DNA from: JANPEZ01 sp031423155 | GTDB taxonomy: Bacteria; Actinomycetota; UBA4738; HRBIN12 | Length of the DNA: 14,747 nucleotides | Assembly (NCBI GenBank): GCA_031423155.1 | Contig: JANPEZ010000093.1 | Location: forward strand, 1-14,747 | Direction: 5' to 3' | Shown: positions 7,769 through 13,808 of the stretch, piece by piece | How positions within the stretch are numbered: the stretch's first letter is position 1 | Layout: each line of letters begins with the position of its first letter | The notes under the pieces: model-generated | What the model was told of the DNA's origin: nothing | Database searches by the model: none | What the model saw: only the letters and a program-made list of their open reading frames with translations | Made by a program: the position numbers and the translations under genes

Positions 7769-9688
7769 ATGCGAGAACCGATGCGAAGATCGCGCCCCCA
7801 TCTTGTGCCGTACCTCGCCGCGCTGGTCGCGTGCTCGCTGCTGCTGTCGGCATGTACGGGCCCGGGTTCGGGCTCGCAGGTCTCGACTGAGCCTGGTCCG
7901 ACGATCGTTCCGATCGAGGTCAAGGTCGCTTTCATGGCCGACTACACCGTCGAGAACCCTTACGGCTTAGTCACTCCGGCTATGCAGGGGCTCAAGCTTG
8001 CGTTCTCGTCGGGCGCGCAGTCTCCCTCCCTGCCGGTTCACGCCGAAGTGGTTGCCTTCGACACTCAAGGAGACCCGGCCAGGGCCCTCGACCTGGCCGC
8101 GGAGATAGCTGACGATCCCTCCTACGTCGCCGTGGTGATCGGCCCCTTCTGGCAGGAGACCCCCGACGTTGCGGCGCTGCTGCTACGAGCCGGCTTGCCG
8201 ACCTTCAGCCTGTCATCGCTGGGGCCTGCCCTCGGGTCGGGCGGTGGCTGGTGGAGGACGGTGCCGGACTCGAGCCTGCTTACGGATCTGCTCGTTGCCG
8301 AGGCGCTCTCCGGCGAGGGTGCACCGAACGGAGTCTGTCTGATCGGTGATGGATCGGGGACCTCGGATCGGCTCGAAGCCGAGCTGGCCGCGCGGATGGG
8401 TGACGCGGTAGCGCTGCGCGCGTCGCTGCCGCCGGGATCGCCGCCGGTCCCGGTAGAGCTGCAGATCGCGGCCTCCGGCTGCGGGACGGTCCTTTGGTCC
8501 GGGTTCTCCTCAGGAGCCATTGCGCTGCGGACGGCCCTTCATGAAAGGGGACTTGGGCACGTAGGTCTGATCGTCTCCGAAGCCTCGAAGGATGAGGCGT
8601 TCCTTACCGGCGCCGGTCCGGCCGGCGAGGGAACGATCGCCCTCTGCGGCTGTGTCGACCTATCCACGTCGACCGACCAGGAGGCCCAGAGTTTCGTGCA
8701 CGACTTCCAGGCGGCGAGTGGCTCATCACCGGGCGTGTACGCGGTCGAGGGCTACGACATCGGCGGCATGATGCTCCGCGCCTTCCGGGGCGGGCTGTCG
8801 ACGAGAGAGCTGCTCATGCGGGTTTACGTCACCGGACCGGGTCCCTACGTTGGACTGGCCGGTCACTACTCCTTCGCTGCCGACGGAGATCTGGAATCTT
8901 CCGCGCAGGGGATCCGCCTCTTCCGCGATCAAGGCTTGACGTGGGTACCCGTGCAGAAGGAGACCGGGTCGAGCAGGTTGCCGGTTCGAACGCCGGGAGT
9001 GCTGATCGTCGGATCCTGCCGTGCCGGCGCCCCATACGCCTACCGGCGCAACGGGTCCGCGACCGGGTTCGATGTCGACCTGGCAGACGCGGTCGCCGAG
9101 CGGCTCGGGTTATCGATGCAGTGGGTGAGCCTCGCCTGCCGGGACGCCCCTTCGGCTCTCGAGAAGGGACGGGTGGACGTCCTGATGACCAGCGCGAACG
9201 GGCTGGATCCGCAGACCCTGATCTCGAGGGTGTCTCTGAGCGTGCGGATCGCGGTGACGATGCCGGGGAGGCAGGCGTCCCGCGCCGAACCTCTGAACCG
9301 GCTCACCTCGGGCGATGTCGTCGGTGTGATCAGGGCGGGCGACTCGGCCCAATGGGCCGGCCGGCGCTTCGTTGGAAGTGACGCCCCGACCCTGCGGGAT
9401 CTCTCCGACGCCACGTTGGCCTACGACCTGCTCGAGTCGGGGGAGTTGGATGCGGTGGTCGATGTCGAGTGGAACGCCTGGCGTATGACCGAGGACCGGC
9501 CGGGCCTGCGAGTCGTGGCGAGCGAGGACACAGGGGACCACAGCGTGTTCATCGCGGCGGGCCCCGATACCGTCCTGCTGGGAGCGATCGACTCGGCCCT
9601 GGCGGTTCTGATCCGGTCGAGCGACTACGGTCGCCTCTTCGCCGAGTACTTCCCGGGCGCAACCCTGCCCGGGGAGACTGGTTCGTGA
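7769..9688 (+). CDS. Lipoprotein with tandem type 1 and type 2 periplasmic solute-binding domains
   Basis: The 639-aa product starts with a lipoprotein signal peptide (Arg-rich n-region, hydrophobic core, lipobox LSAC, lipid Cys C29), so it should be anchored outside the membrane. Residues from about 47 to 400 resemble the type 1 (Peripla_BP_6, Leu/Ile/Val-binding) fold: VKVAFMADYTVENPYG, 'AVVIGPFWQETPDVAALL', 'GVYAVEGYDIGGMMLRA'. From about residue 411 a second, type 2 (SBP family 3) domain follows: VLIVGSCRAGAPYAYR, TGFDVDLADAVAERLGL, 'GELDAVVDVEWNAW'. Its canonical 'TxTPER' ligand loop is replaced by NGLDPQTL, so amino-acid binding is doubtful. I chose ATG 7769; ATG 7781 is an equal alternative that also leaves a good signal peptide. 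The open frame extends upstream through the tRNA gene and should not be used. It stands upstream of an amino-acid importer but is separated by its own promoter. Confidence 0.85.
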   Translation: MREPMRRSRPHLVPYLAALVACSLLLSACTGPGSGSQVSTEPGPTIVPIEVKVAFMADYTVENPYGLVTPAMQGLKLAFSSGAQSPSLPVHAEVVAFDTQGDPARALDLAAEIADDPSYVAVVIGPFWQETPDVAALLLRAGLPTFSLSSLGPALGSGGGWWRTVPDSSLLTDLLVAEALSGEGAPNGVCLIGDGSGTSDRLEAELAARMGDAVALRASLPPGSPPVPVELQIAASGCGTVLWSGFSSGAIALRTALHERGLGHVGLIVSEASKDEAFLTGAGPAGEGTIALCGCVDLSTSTDQEAQSFVHDFQAASGSSPGVYAVEGYDIGGMMLRAFRGGLSTRELLMRVYVTGPGPYVGLAGHYSFAADGDLESSAQGIRLFRDQGLTWVPVQKETGSSRLPVRTPGVLIVGSCRAGAPYAYRRNGSATGFDVDLADAVAERLGLSMQWVSLACRDAPSALEKGRVDVLMTSANGLDPQTLISRVSLSVRIAVTMPGRQASRAEPLNRLTSGDVVGVIRAGDSAQWAGRRFVGSDAPTLRDLSDATLAYDLLESGELDAVVDVEWNAWRMTEDRPGLRVVASEDTGDHSVFIAAGPDTVLLGAIDSALAVLIRSSDYGRLFAEYFPGATLPGETGS

Positions 9689-9737
9689 GGCCGAACCACC
9701 CATTAGGGCCATATTCAGCCGAGAGCCGGTCACGGCG

Positions 9738-9766
9738 TTGCTCGCTCGCACCCCCCTGCCTATAGT
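9738..9766 (+). promoter_or_regulatory. Sigma-A-type promoter for the amino-acid ABC importer operon
   Basis: TTGCTC (9738-9743), a 17-base spacer, and TATAGT (9761-9766) lie in the gap after the dual-domain lipoprotein. The -10 matches the consensus at five of six positions, and spacing is ideal. Transcription would begin near 9773, giving a leader of about 60 bases before ATG 9834. Confidence 0.6.
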
Positions 9767-9823
9767 TCGGGAACGTATCGCGCAAGTTCGGGCGCTCGCT
9801 GATGCCAAGGGCGCCTCTCAACG

Positions 9824-9830
9824 AGGAGGG
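9824..9830 (+). promoter_or_regulatory. Strong ribosome binding site for the solute-binding lipoprotein
   Basis: AGGAGGG with a 3-base gap to ATG 9834 (core AGGAG 7-8 bases from the start). It decides this start over in-frame upstream codons, which would precede the signal peptide with about 32 non-signal residues. Confidence 0.7.
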
Positions 9831-9833
9831 AAC

Positions 9834-10763
9834 ATGCACAGATCCCGCTTGAAGGCGGTGACGGCGCTCCTGGGGGTTCTGGCCCTCGTCGGAGCGGCCT
9901 GCAGCAAGTCCAGCAGCTCGCCCGGTGGAGAAACCGGCACACCAGCGCCCACGGATCAGACCGTGTGCGCGAGCGCCGACCTTACCGCCGGTGACCTGCT
10001 CGCGAAGATCTGTGAGAGCGGCTTGATCCGTTTCGCAACCGACCCCGTGTACCCACCGCAGTCCTCGCTCAACCCGCAGACGGGTGAGTACGAGGGCTTC
10101 GACATAGACACGGCCACCGAGATCGCCAAGCGGATGGGACTTGAGATCGAATGGGCGACCCCGGACTGGACGGTCCTTACCGCCGGGGGTTGGAACGACC
10201 GCTGGGACGTGAGCGTCGGTTCGATGACCATCACGCCTGAGCGCGCCGAAGTCCTGTACTTCACCCAGCCCTACTACTTCGCGCCAGCCGGTTTCGCCGT
10301 GCACGCCGACAACACGACCATCACATCGGCCGCGGACCTAGCCGGCCAGAAGGTCGGAGTCTGCGGAGGCTGCACCTACGAGGACTACCTCAATGGGACC
10401 TTGCAGATCCCGGACTACACGATCGATTTCGCGGTGGCCGGCGCCGAACTGGTCACGTACAAGACCGACAAGCCGGCCATCGACGACCTCGCGCTAGGTG
10501 ACTGCGTGCGCCTGTGCGCGGCCTTCTCGGCGGTCCCGACGCTCCAAGGTGCCATCGACGCGGGTAAGGCGATCAAGATCGTTGGACCGCCTTTGTTCTA
10601 CGAGCCGCTGGCGGTGGCTATAGACAGGTCGGCTCCCCTTGATGCCGCGAGCTTCGTCGCAGCTCTCGACGAGATCGTCGCCCAGATGCATGCGGACGGG
10701 ACCCTGACTGCGTTCTCGATGGCTACCTACGGCGAGGACCTGACGATCCAGCAGGGGGCCTGA
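9834..10763 (+). CDS. Amino-acid ABC transporter substrate-binding lipoprotein (SBP family 3)
   Basis: This is a 309-aa secreted binding protein. It has a signal peptide with lipobox GAAC (lipid Cys C23), then a Ser/Gly/Pro/Thr-rich linker, then a type 2 SBP domain from about residue 45. Family signatures are present: GFDIDTATEIAKRMG, then SMTITPERAEVLYFTQPYY, in which R137 sits at the usual ligand-carboxylate position, and a C-terminal 'ALDEIVAQMHADGTL'. Together with the next two genes it forms a complete importer, most likely for a polar or basic amino acid; the exact substrate cannot be read from the sequence. The mature domain has six further cysteines (C45, C60, C177, C180, C224, C228), which could form structural disulfides outside the cell. 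The permease starts 22 bases after the stop. Confidence 0.93.
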   Translation: MHRSRLKAVTALLGVLALVGAACSKSSSSPGGETGTPAPTDQTVCASADLTAGDLLAKICESGLIRFATDPVYPPQSSLNPQTGEYEGFDIDTATEIAKRMGLEIEWATPDWTVLTAGGWNDRWDVSVGSMTITPERAEVLYFTQPYYFAPAGFAVHADNTTITSAADLAGQKVGVCGGCTYEDYLNGTLQIPDYTIDFAVAGAELVTYKTDKPAIDDLALGDCVRLCAAFSAVPTLQGAIDAGKAIKIVGPPLFYEPLAVAIDRSAPLDAASFVAALDEIVAQMHADGTLTAFSMATYGEDLTIQQGA

Positions 10764-10785
10764 GGCTCCAGAAAGGCGCTCGCCG

Positions 10786-11730
10786 ATGGCGGCGCACATA
10801 GAGATCCAAGGGGGGGCCGGGGAGACCCGGCCCCCCGAGCATCCGCTCGACGCCGGAACCCGTCTTTCGTTCCGAACCAAAGTGGTGCTGGTGTGGACGG
10901 GAATCTTCGCCCTCCTGGGCATCTTCTTCTGGCTGGCCAAGTTCGACATCGCATGGATGAACCGGACCTTCAAGTTCATCATCACGGGGGTGTGGGTCAC
11001 CGTGGTGATCGCCATAGTGTCCATCTTCTTCGCAGTCGTCCTGGCGTTGCTCGGTTCGCTCGGACGCCTGTCCAAGAACGCTGTGGCGTATGGAGTGTCC
11101 GGTTTCTACACATCCTTCTACAGGGGCACCCCTTTGATAGTGCAGATATTCCTGGTGTATCTGGCTCTTCCGCAGATCGGATCGAGCCTGCAGGATCGAG
11201 GGCTCATCGGGTCGACCCTCGCTAGGTACTTCGTACTCTCTGCGGTTCTTGCAGGCATCATCGCGCTCTCGCTCAACTACGGGGCCTACATGACCGAGAT
11301 CTTCCGCGCGGGGATCCTCTCGGTAGGCCCCGACCAGACAGAGGCCGCCGACGCACTCGGGATGTCGTACAAGCAGAGGATGAGGCGAGTCGTCCTTCCT
11401 CAGGCCTTCAAGGTCATCATCCCTCCGACGGGGAACGAGTTCATCGCGATGATCAAGGACACGGCGCTCGTGAGTCTCATCGCGAGCAGCATCTTCTGGT
11501 ACGACATCTTCAAGCGGGCAACGGTCGCCGGCAACCACGACTTCAAGAACCTCGAAGCGCTTGTGGTCACCGCCGGGATCTACTGGGCGCTTACCGCCAT
11601 CTTCACGCTCTTCCAGACCAAGCTTGAGACCCGCGTCAGCAAGGGCTATGTACGACAAGCCGGGACTCCGAGTCGCAAGCCCGGCGCCAAGAGACTCGAG
11701 GAACAGTCTCGTCGCGAGGACGAGACATGA
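10786..11730 (+). CDS. Amino-acid ABC transporter permease (HisM/GlnP family)
   Basis: The 314-aa membrane subunit has hydrophobic segments at about 33-52, 64-92, 108-123, 146-165 and 253-270. It carries the EAA loop that contacts the ATPase: GILSVGPDQTEAADALGM followed by RMRRVVLPQAF and PPTGNEFI. SFYRGTPLIVQIF is the typical HEQRO-family motif before it. It has an N-terminal polar extension of about 30 residues and a charged C-terminal tail (Arg/Lys/Glu rich, about 280-314) that are longer than in the minimal family. The start at ATG 10786 has GAAAGG 9 bases upstream. Its stop overlaps the ATPase start by four bases (ATGA). A single permease gene implies a homodimeric channel. Substrate is unknown beyond amino acid. 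Confidence 0.94.
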   Translation: MAAHIEIQGGAGETRPPEHPLDAGTRLSFRTKVVLVWTGIFALLGIFFWLAKFDIAWMNRTFKFIITGVWVTVVIAIVSIFFAVVLALLGSLGRLSKNAVAYGVSGFYTSFYRGTPLIVQIFLVYLALPQIGSSLQDRGLIGSTLARYFVLSAVLAGIIALSLNYGAYMTEIFRAGILSVGPDQTEAADALGMSYKQRMRRVVLPQAFKVIIPPTGNEFIAMIKDTALVSLIASSIFWYDIFKRATVAGNHDFKNLEALVVTAGIYWALTAIFTLFQTKLETRVSKGYVRQAGTPSRKPGAKRLEEQSRREDET

Positions 11731-12494
11731 CCGCGATCGACTGGAAGGCGGTCGTGAAGGTAGAGGGACTACACAAGACCTTCGGAGATCTGGAGGTCCT
11801 CAAGGGCATCGACATGGAGGTCCACAAGGGCGAGGTGGTGGTCATCTTCGGTCGGTCCGGGTCGGGCAAGTCGACGCTGCTGCGATGCATCAACTTCCTT
11901 GAGGACCCAACGGCCGGGACCATCGAGGTGGCGGGGATCAGGCTCCAAGGCGGCCACCGCCACAGGCACAAGAGGGAGCAGGTCCGCCGGGTCAGGATGC
12001 ACGCCGGGATGGTCTTCCAGGACTTCCCGCTGTTCCCTCACATGACGACCATCCAGAACGTCATGGAGGGCCCGATCACGGTCAAGAAGATGCCCGAGGA
12101 GCAGGCGCGGCCGATCGCCCGCGGCTTGCTCGACAGGGTTGGCCTGGCCGACAAGGCTGAGGAATACCCGATCCGCCTCTCGGGAGGTCAGAAGCAGAGG
12201 GTGGCGATCGCCAGAGCCCTTGCGATGGAGCCGGACGTGATGCTCTTCGACGAGCCGACTTCGGCGCTCGACCCCGAACTCATCCATGAAGTGCTCGCAG
12301 TGATGAAGGCCCTTGCGACCGATATGCACATGACGATGATGATCGTCACCCACGAGATGGGTTTCGCGCGCGAGGTAGCCAACCGTCTCTGCTTCTTCCA
12401 CGAAGGTGTGATCTTGGAGGAAGGGACCCCGGTCGAAGTGTTCGACAACACGAAGTTCCCCGAGACACGCAAGTTCCTCGACGCGGTTCTGTAG
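11727..12494 (+). CDS. Amino-acid ABC transporter ATP-binding protein (GlnQ/HisP family)
   Basis: The 255-aa cytoplasmic ATPase powers the importer. Walker A is GRSGSGKST (42-50), the Q-loop is VFQDFPLFPH (Q98; the family more often has FNLFPH), the signature is LSGGQKQR from 151, Walker B is VMLFDEP (171-177) with D-loop SALDPE, and the switch His is H209 in VTHEMG. All catalytic motifs are intact. Between strand 3 and the Q-loop there is a basic, His-rich patch, HRHRHKREQVRRVR (77-90), in place of the usual shorter linker. It is translationally coupled to the permease (four-base overlap) and is the last gene of the operon; a hairpin followed by TTTT lies about 55 bases downstream. Confidence 0.96.
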   Translation: MTAIDWKAVVKVEGLHKTFGDLEVLKGIDMEVHKGEVVVIFGRSGSGKSTLLRCINFLEDPTAGTIEVAGIRLQGGHRHRHKREQVRRVRMHAGMVFQDFPLFPHMTTIQNVMEGPITVKKMPEEQARPIARGLLDRVGLADKAEEYPIRLSGGQKQRVAIARALAMEPDVMLFDEPTSALDPELIHEVLAVMKALATDMHMTMMIVTHEMGFAREVANRLCFFHEGVILEEGTPVEVFDNTKFPETRKFLDAVL

Positions 12495-12499
12495 TTGCC

Positions 12500-12521
12500 C
12501 CGGAAAACAGCCGGAAAACAG
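12500..12521. repeat. Perfect tandem 11-base direct repeat
   Basis: CCGGAAAACAG occurs twice without a gap (12500-12510, 12511-12521), five bases after the ATPase stop. Read on the minus strand each copy supplies a TGTTTTCC run directly after the 3' arm of the large hairpin, so the duplication doubles a possible U-tract for minus-strand termination. Confidence 0.9.
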
Positions 12522-12606
12522 ATTGACGGGTTGCGAGCGCCTTTGGAGCCGCTCACGCCTTCCCCATACGTGAGCGTTTTCTACTCGGCGTCACAACCCG
12601 TCAATC
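12521..12606. repeat. 13-base perfect inverted repeat enclosing a terminator hairpin
   Basis: GATTGACGGGTTG (12521-12533) and CAACCCGTCAATC (12594-12606) are exact reverse complements separated by 60 bases. GCGCC at 12537-12541 and GGCGT at 12587-12591 can continue the pairing after a small internal loop. The T-rich flank is on the minus-strand 3' side, so this outer stem would serve a leftward transcript, while the inner hairpin serves the rightward one. Confidence 0.9.
12550..12580 (+). terminator. Rho-independent terminator of the ABC importer operon
   Basis: An 8-base stem CGCTCACG (12550-12557) / CGTGAGCG (12569-12576), an 11-base loop and then TTTT (12577-12580) lie 55 bases after the ATPase stop in the rightward direction. 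Confidence 0.7.
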
Positions 12607-12853
12607 AGCGGTCCCAAGCGACCTTGGTTCCGGTCGGTCGACGTTGCCGCCTCCCGCTCGATCCCGCAACCGCTTAGGACCGGAGCGAAAGATAGACGCA
12701 GCGCCACACCCTGTCAACTCGATGGAACGCGTTACACGCCAAAGGATGTTGTGTATCGATGCTGGTAGAAGTCGCGCAGTATCGAAGCAGAAAAGAGTGA
12801 CATGTTGAGACTGAACCAGAAGCGTTGTGTCGCAAGGGATGGAACGGCTCGCC
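12607..12853. other. Intergenic stretch between the inverted repeat and the efeU stop
   Basis: No protein gene is supported here. The left half (to about 12681) holds the 5' domain of the candidate minus-strand RNA, and 12689-12717 holds its promoter. The right half (about 12720-12853) is lower in GC than its surroundings and shows only a weak 26-base-spaced repetition (TATCGATGC 12754-12762, TATCGAAGC 12780-12788). I see no terminator for efeU in it. Confidence 0.6.
12689..12717 (-). promoter_or_regulatory. Near-consensus minus-strand promoter with no ORF behind it
   Basis: On the minus strand: TTGACA (12717-12712, perfect -35), a 17-base spacer, and TATCTT (12694-12689, fits TANNNT). It is the best match to the sigma-A consensus in the window, and reads away from efeU towards the structured region. 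The start would be near 12682-12680. Confidence 0.65.
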
Positions 12854-13693
12854 TCAGGTCCTCGCTTCGACGGGGACTACGGCTGGAGTTTGCGGGCGGA
12901 AGAAGAACAAGCCGGCGCCGGCCACGTAGGAGAGCCAAGTGATCGCCTGCAAGATGGTTGGCGCCGCAACGTATCCGATCAGCGAGTGAAGGATCGCACC
13001 GACACCGGAGTTGTCGGGAAGGGTTCCGGAGATGTCGAACGCGATCTTGGCAGAACCCGGAAGGATGCCGGCCTCCTGGAACTCCCCGACGGCGAAGGAG
13101 AGCAGTCCTGCGCCGACGATCAACACGACGGCGCCGGTGACTTTGAAGAAAGTACGTACGTTCAGCTTCACGCTTCCCTTGTAGATGGCCATCCCGATAG
13201 CAGCGGCGAGGGAGAGACCGATGATCGCTCCGAGGATCCCGGGGAGCGTTCCGCCTGAGCCTCCTGCGGCAGCCTTGTCGGCCCCGAAAACGAAGAGTGC
13301 GGTCTCGATGCCTTCGCGAAGCACAACGGCGAAGGCCAGCCCGGCGAGGGCATAGCCGCCGCCGGTCAGGGCGGTGTCGACCTTCTGATGCAGCTCCGAT
13401 CGGACCCTGGAACCCTGGCGGCGCATCCAGAAGATCATCCAGGTCAGGACCGCTACTGCGGTCAGGCTGACCGCACCCTCGAACACCTGCTCGCCTTTGC
13501 CCTCGAACTCGGCCGCCGCGCTGAAGATGACGGTCGCTACGGCGAGGCTGGCCAGTACGGCCAGTCCGGTTCCCCACCAGACCAGGTAGGCACGATCCCG
13601 GCGGTCTAGCTGGCGCAGGTAGGCGAGAAGGATCGAGATGATCAGCGAGGCCTCGATGCCCTCGCGGAGCGTGATCAGAAGCGCTGCTCCCAC
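12854..13693 (-). CDS. efeU: FTR1/EfeU-family high-affinity iron permease
   Basis: The 279-aa integral membrane protein has about seven hydrophobic segments. It contains both copies of the iron-coordinating REXXE motif: REGIE at 10-14 (TLREGIEASLI) and REGIE at 126-130 (VLREGIETALF), each inside a membrane helix, as in EfeU and yeast Ftr1p. The length matches E. coli EfeU. It starts with GTG at 13693-13691, supported by a strong GAGGAGGA ribosome site (13707-13700) six bases away; the next in-frame hydrophobic motif begins at once, so no later start fits. The usual partners EfeO and EfeB are not in the window, so they lie elsewhere or the permease works alone. It is divergent from polA, with a dyad overlapping its likely promoter. 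Confidence 0.95.
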   Translation of the reverse strand: MGAALLITLREGIEASLIISILLAYLRQLDRRDRAYLVWWGTGLAVLASLAVATVIFSAAAEFEGKGEQVFEGAVSLTAVAVLTWMIFWMRRQGSRVRSELHQKVDTALTGGGYALAGLAFAVVLREGIETALFVFGADKAAAGGSGGTLPGILGAIIGLSLAAAIGMAIYKGSVKLNVRTFFKVTGAVVLIVGAGLLSFAVGEFQEAGILPGSAKIAFDISGTLPDNSGVGAILHSLIGYVAAPTILQAITWLSYVAGAGLFFFRPQTPAVVPVEART

Positions 13694-13699
13694 CTGCCG

Positions 13700-13707
13700 T
13701 CCTCCTC
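13700..13707 (-). promoter_or_regulatory. Ribosome binding site fixing the GTG start of efeU
   Basis: GAGGAGGA on the minus strand, six bases before GTG 13693. It is strong enough to establish the non-ATG start. Confidence 0.75.
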
Positions 13708-13730
13708 GTTCGGGTCCGAACTACCGGGCT

Positions 13731-13748
13731 GATAGGGCGAATCCTATC
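13731..13748. promoter_or_regulatory. Inverted repeat overlapping the efeU promoter, possible operator
   Basis: GATAGG (13731-13736) and CCTATC (13743-13748) are perfect inverse copies with a 6-base spacer. The right arm covers the proposed efeU -10 element. Position suggests a repressor site, and iron control would suit efeU. The arms share ATAGG/CCTAT character with DtxR/IdeR boxes, but the half-site spacing (6 rather than 9) does not fit that consensus, so the regulator is unknown. Confidence 0.4.
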
Positions 13749-13770
13749 TACTGGGTCGGATTTGCGGCAA
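13741..13770 (-). promoter_or_regulatory. Probable efeU promoter
   Basis: Minus-strand TTGCCG (13770-13765), an 18-base spacer and TAGGAT (13746-13741, fits TANNNT). It gives a leader of about 40 bases to the GTG start. The -10 lies within a dyad. Confidence 0.4.
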
Positions 13771-13795
13771 CCTGGGGAGCGTCGGCGTCGCCGTC

Positions 13796-13801
13796 TACGA
13801 T
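13796..13801 (+). promoter_or_regulatory. -10 element (TACGAT) for a possibly leaderless polA mRNA
   Basis: TACGAT fits TANNNT and ends seven bases before GTG 13809, exactly where a transcript would begin on the start codon. No Shine-Dalgarno sequence lies just upstream of the GTG (the preceding bases are ACGGCCC). Confidence 0.45.
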
Positions 13802-13808
13802 ACGGCCC

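Larger units (their letters stand above)
12514..12681 (-). ncRNA. Candidate structured small RNA in the gap between the ABC operon and efeU
   Basis: A strong promoter on the minus strand (12717-12689) would start an RNA near 12681. Its first 11 bases, GGTCCTAAGCG (12681-12671), can pair with CGCTTGGGACC (12620-12610; one G-U). Between them GTTGC and GCAAC can form a hairpin, and CGACC can pair with GGTCG. Further on, GATTGACGGGTTG (12606-12594) pairs perfectly with the reverse complement at 12533-12521. Inside that stem lies an 8-base hairpin (CGCTCACG/CGTGAGCG) and a possible 5-base helix. TGTTTTCC follows the outer stem as a terminator-like U run. Expected size is about 168 nt. No ORF of note lies within. 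I do not recognise it as 6S, SRP, RNase P, tmRNA or a riboswitch. Part of the structure may simply be terminator DNA. Confidence 0.45.

Noticed and set aside
9738..9833. N-terminal extension of the amino-acid binding lipoprotein to TTG 9738
   Set aside because: It covers the promoter, and a strong AGGAGGG site with signal peptide marks ATG 9834 as the start.
12500..12606. CRISPR array, integron attC site or insertion-sequence ends
   Set aside because: Only two copies of an 11-base repeat with no spacers, no transposase or integrase gene nearby, and no target-site duplication around the inverted repeat. Terminator and RNA structure explain it better.
12495..12677. A 60-codon plus-strand frame after the ATPase gene (TTG 12495)
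   Set aside because: It starts directly after the stop without a ribosome site, crosses a terminator hairpin and has no recognisable protein features.
12827..13577. Open frames on either strand overlapping efeU (plus 12827-13258, minus 12732-13577)
   Set aside because: Their translations are Arg/Gly-rich and lack domains, while the efeU frame has two intact REXXE motifs and membrane helices.
13731..13748. A bona fide IdeR/DtxR box at the efeU promoter
   Set aside because: The half-sites are similar but the spacing and centre do not match the 19-base consensus, so only an unnamed dyad is reported.
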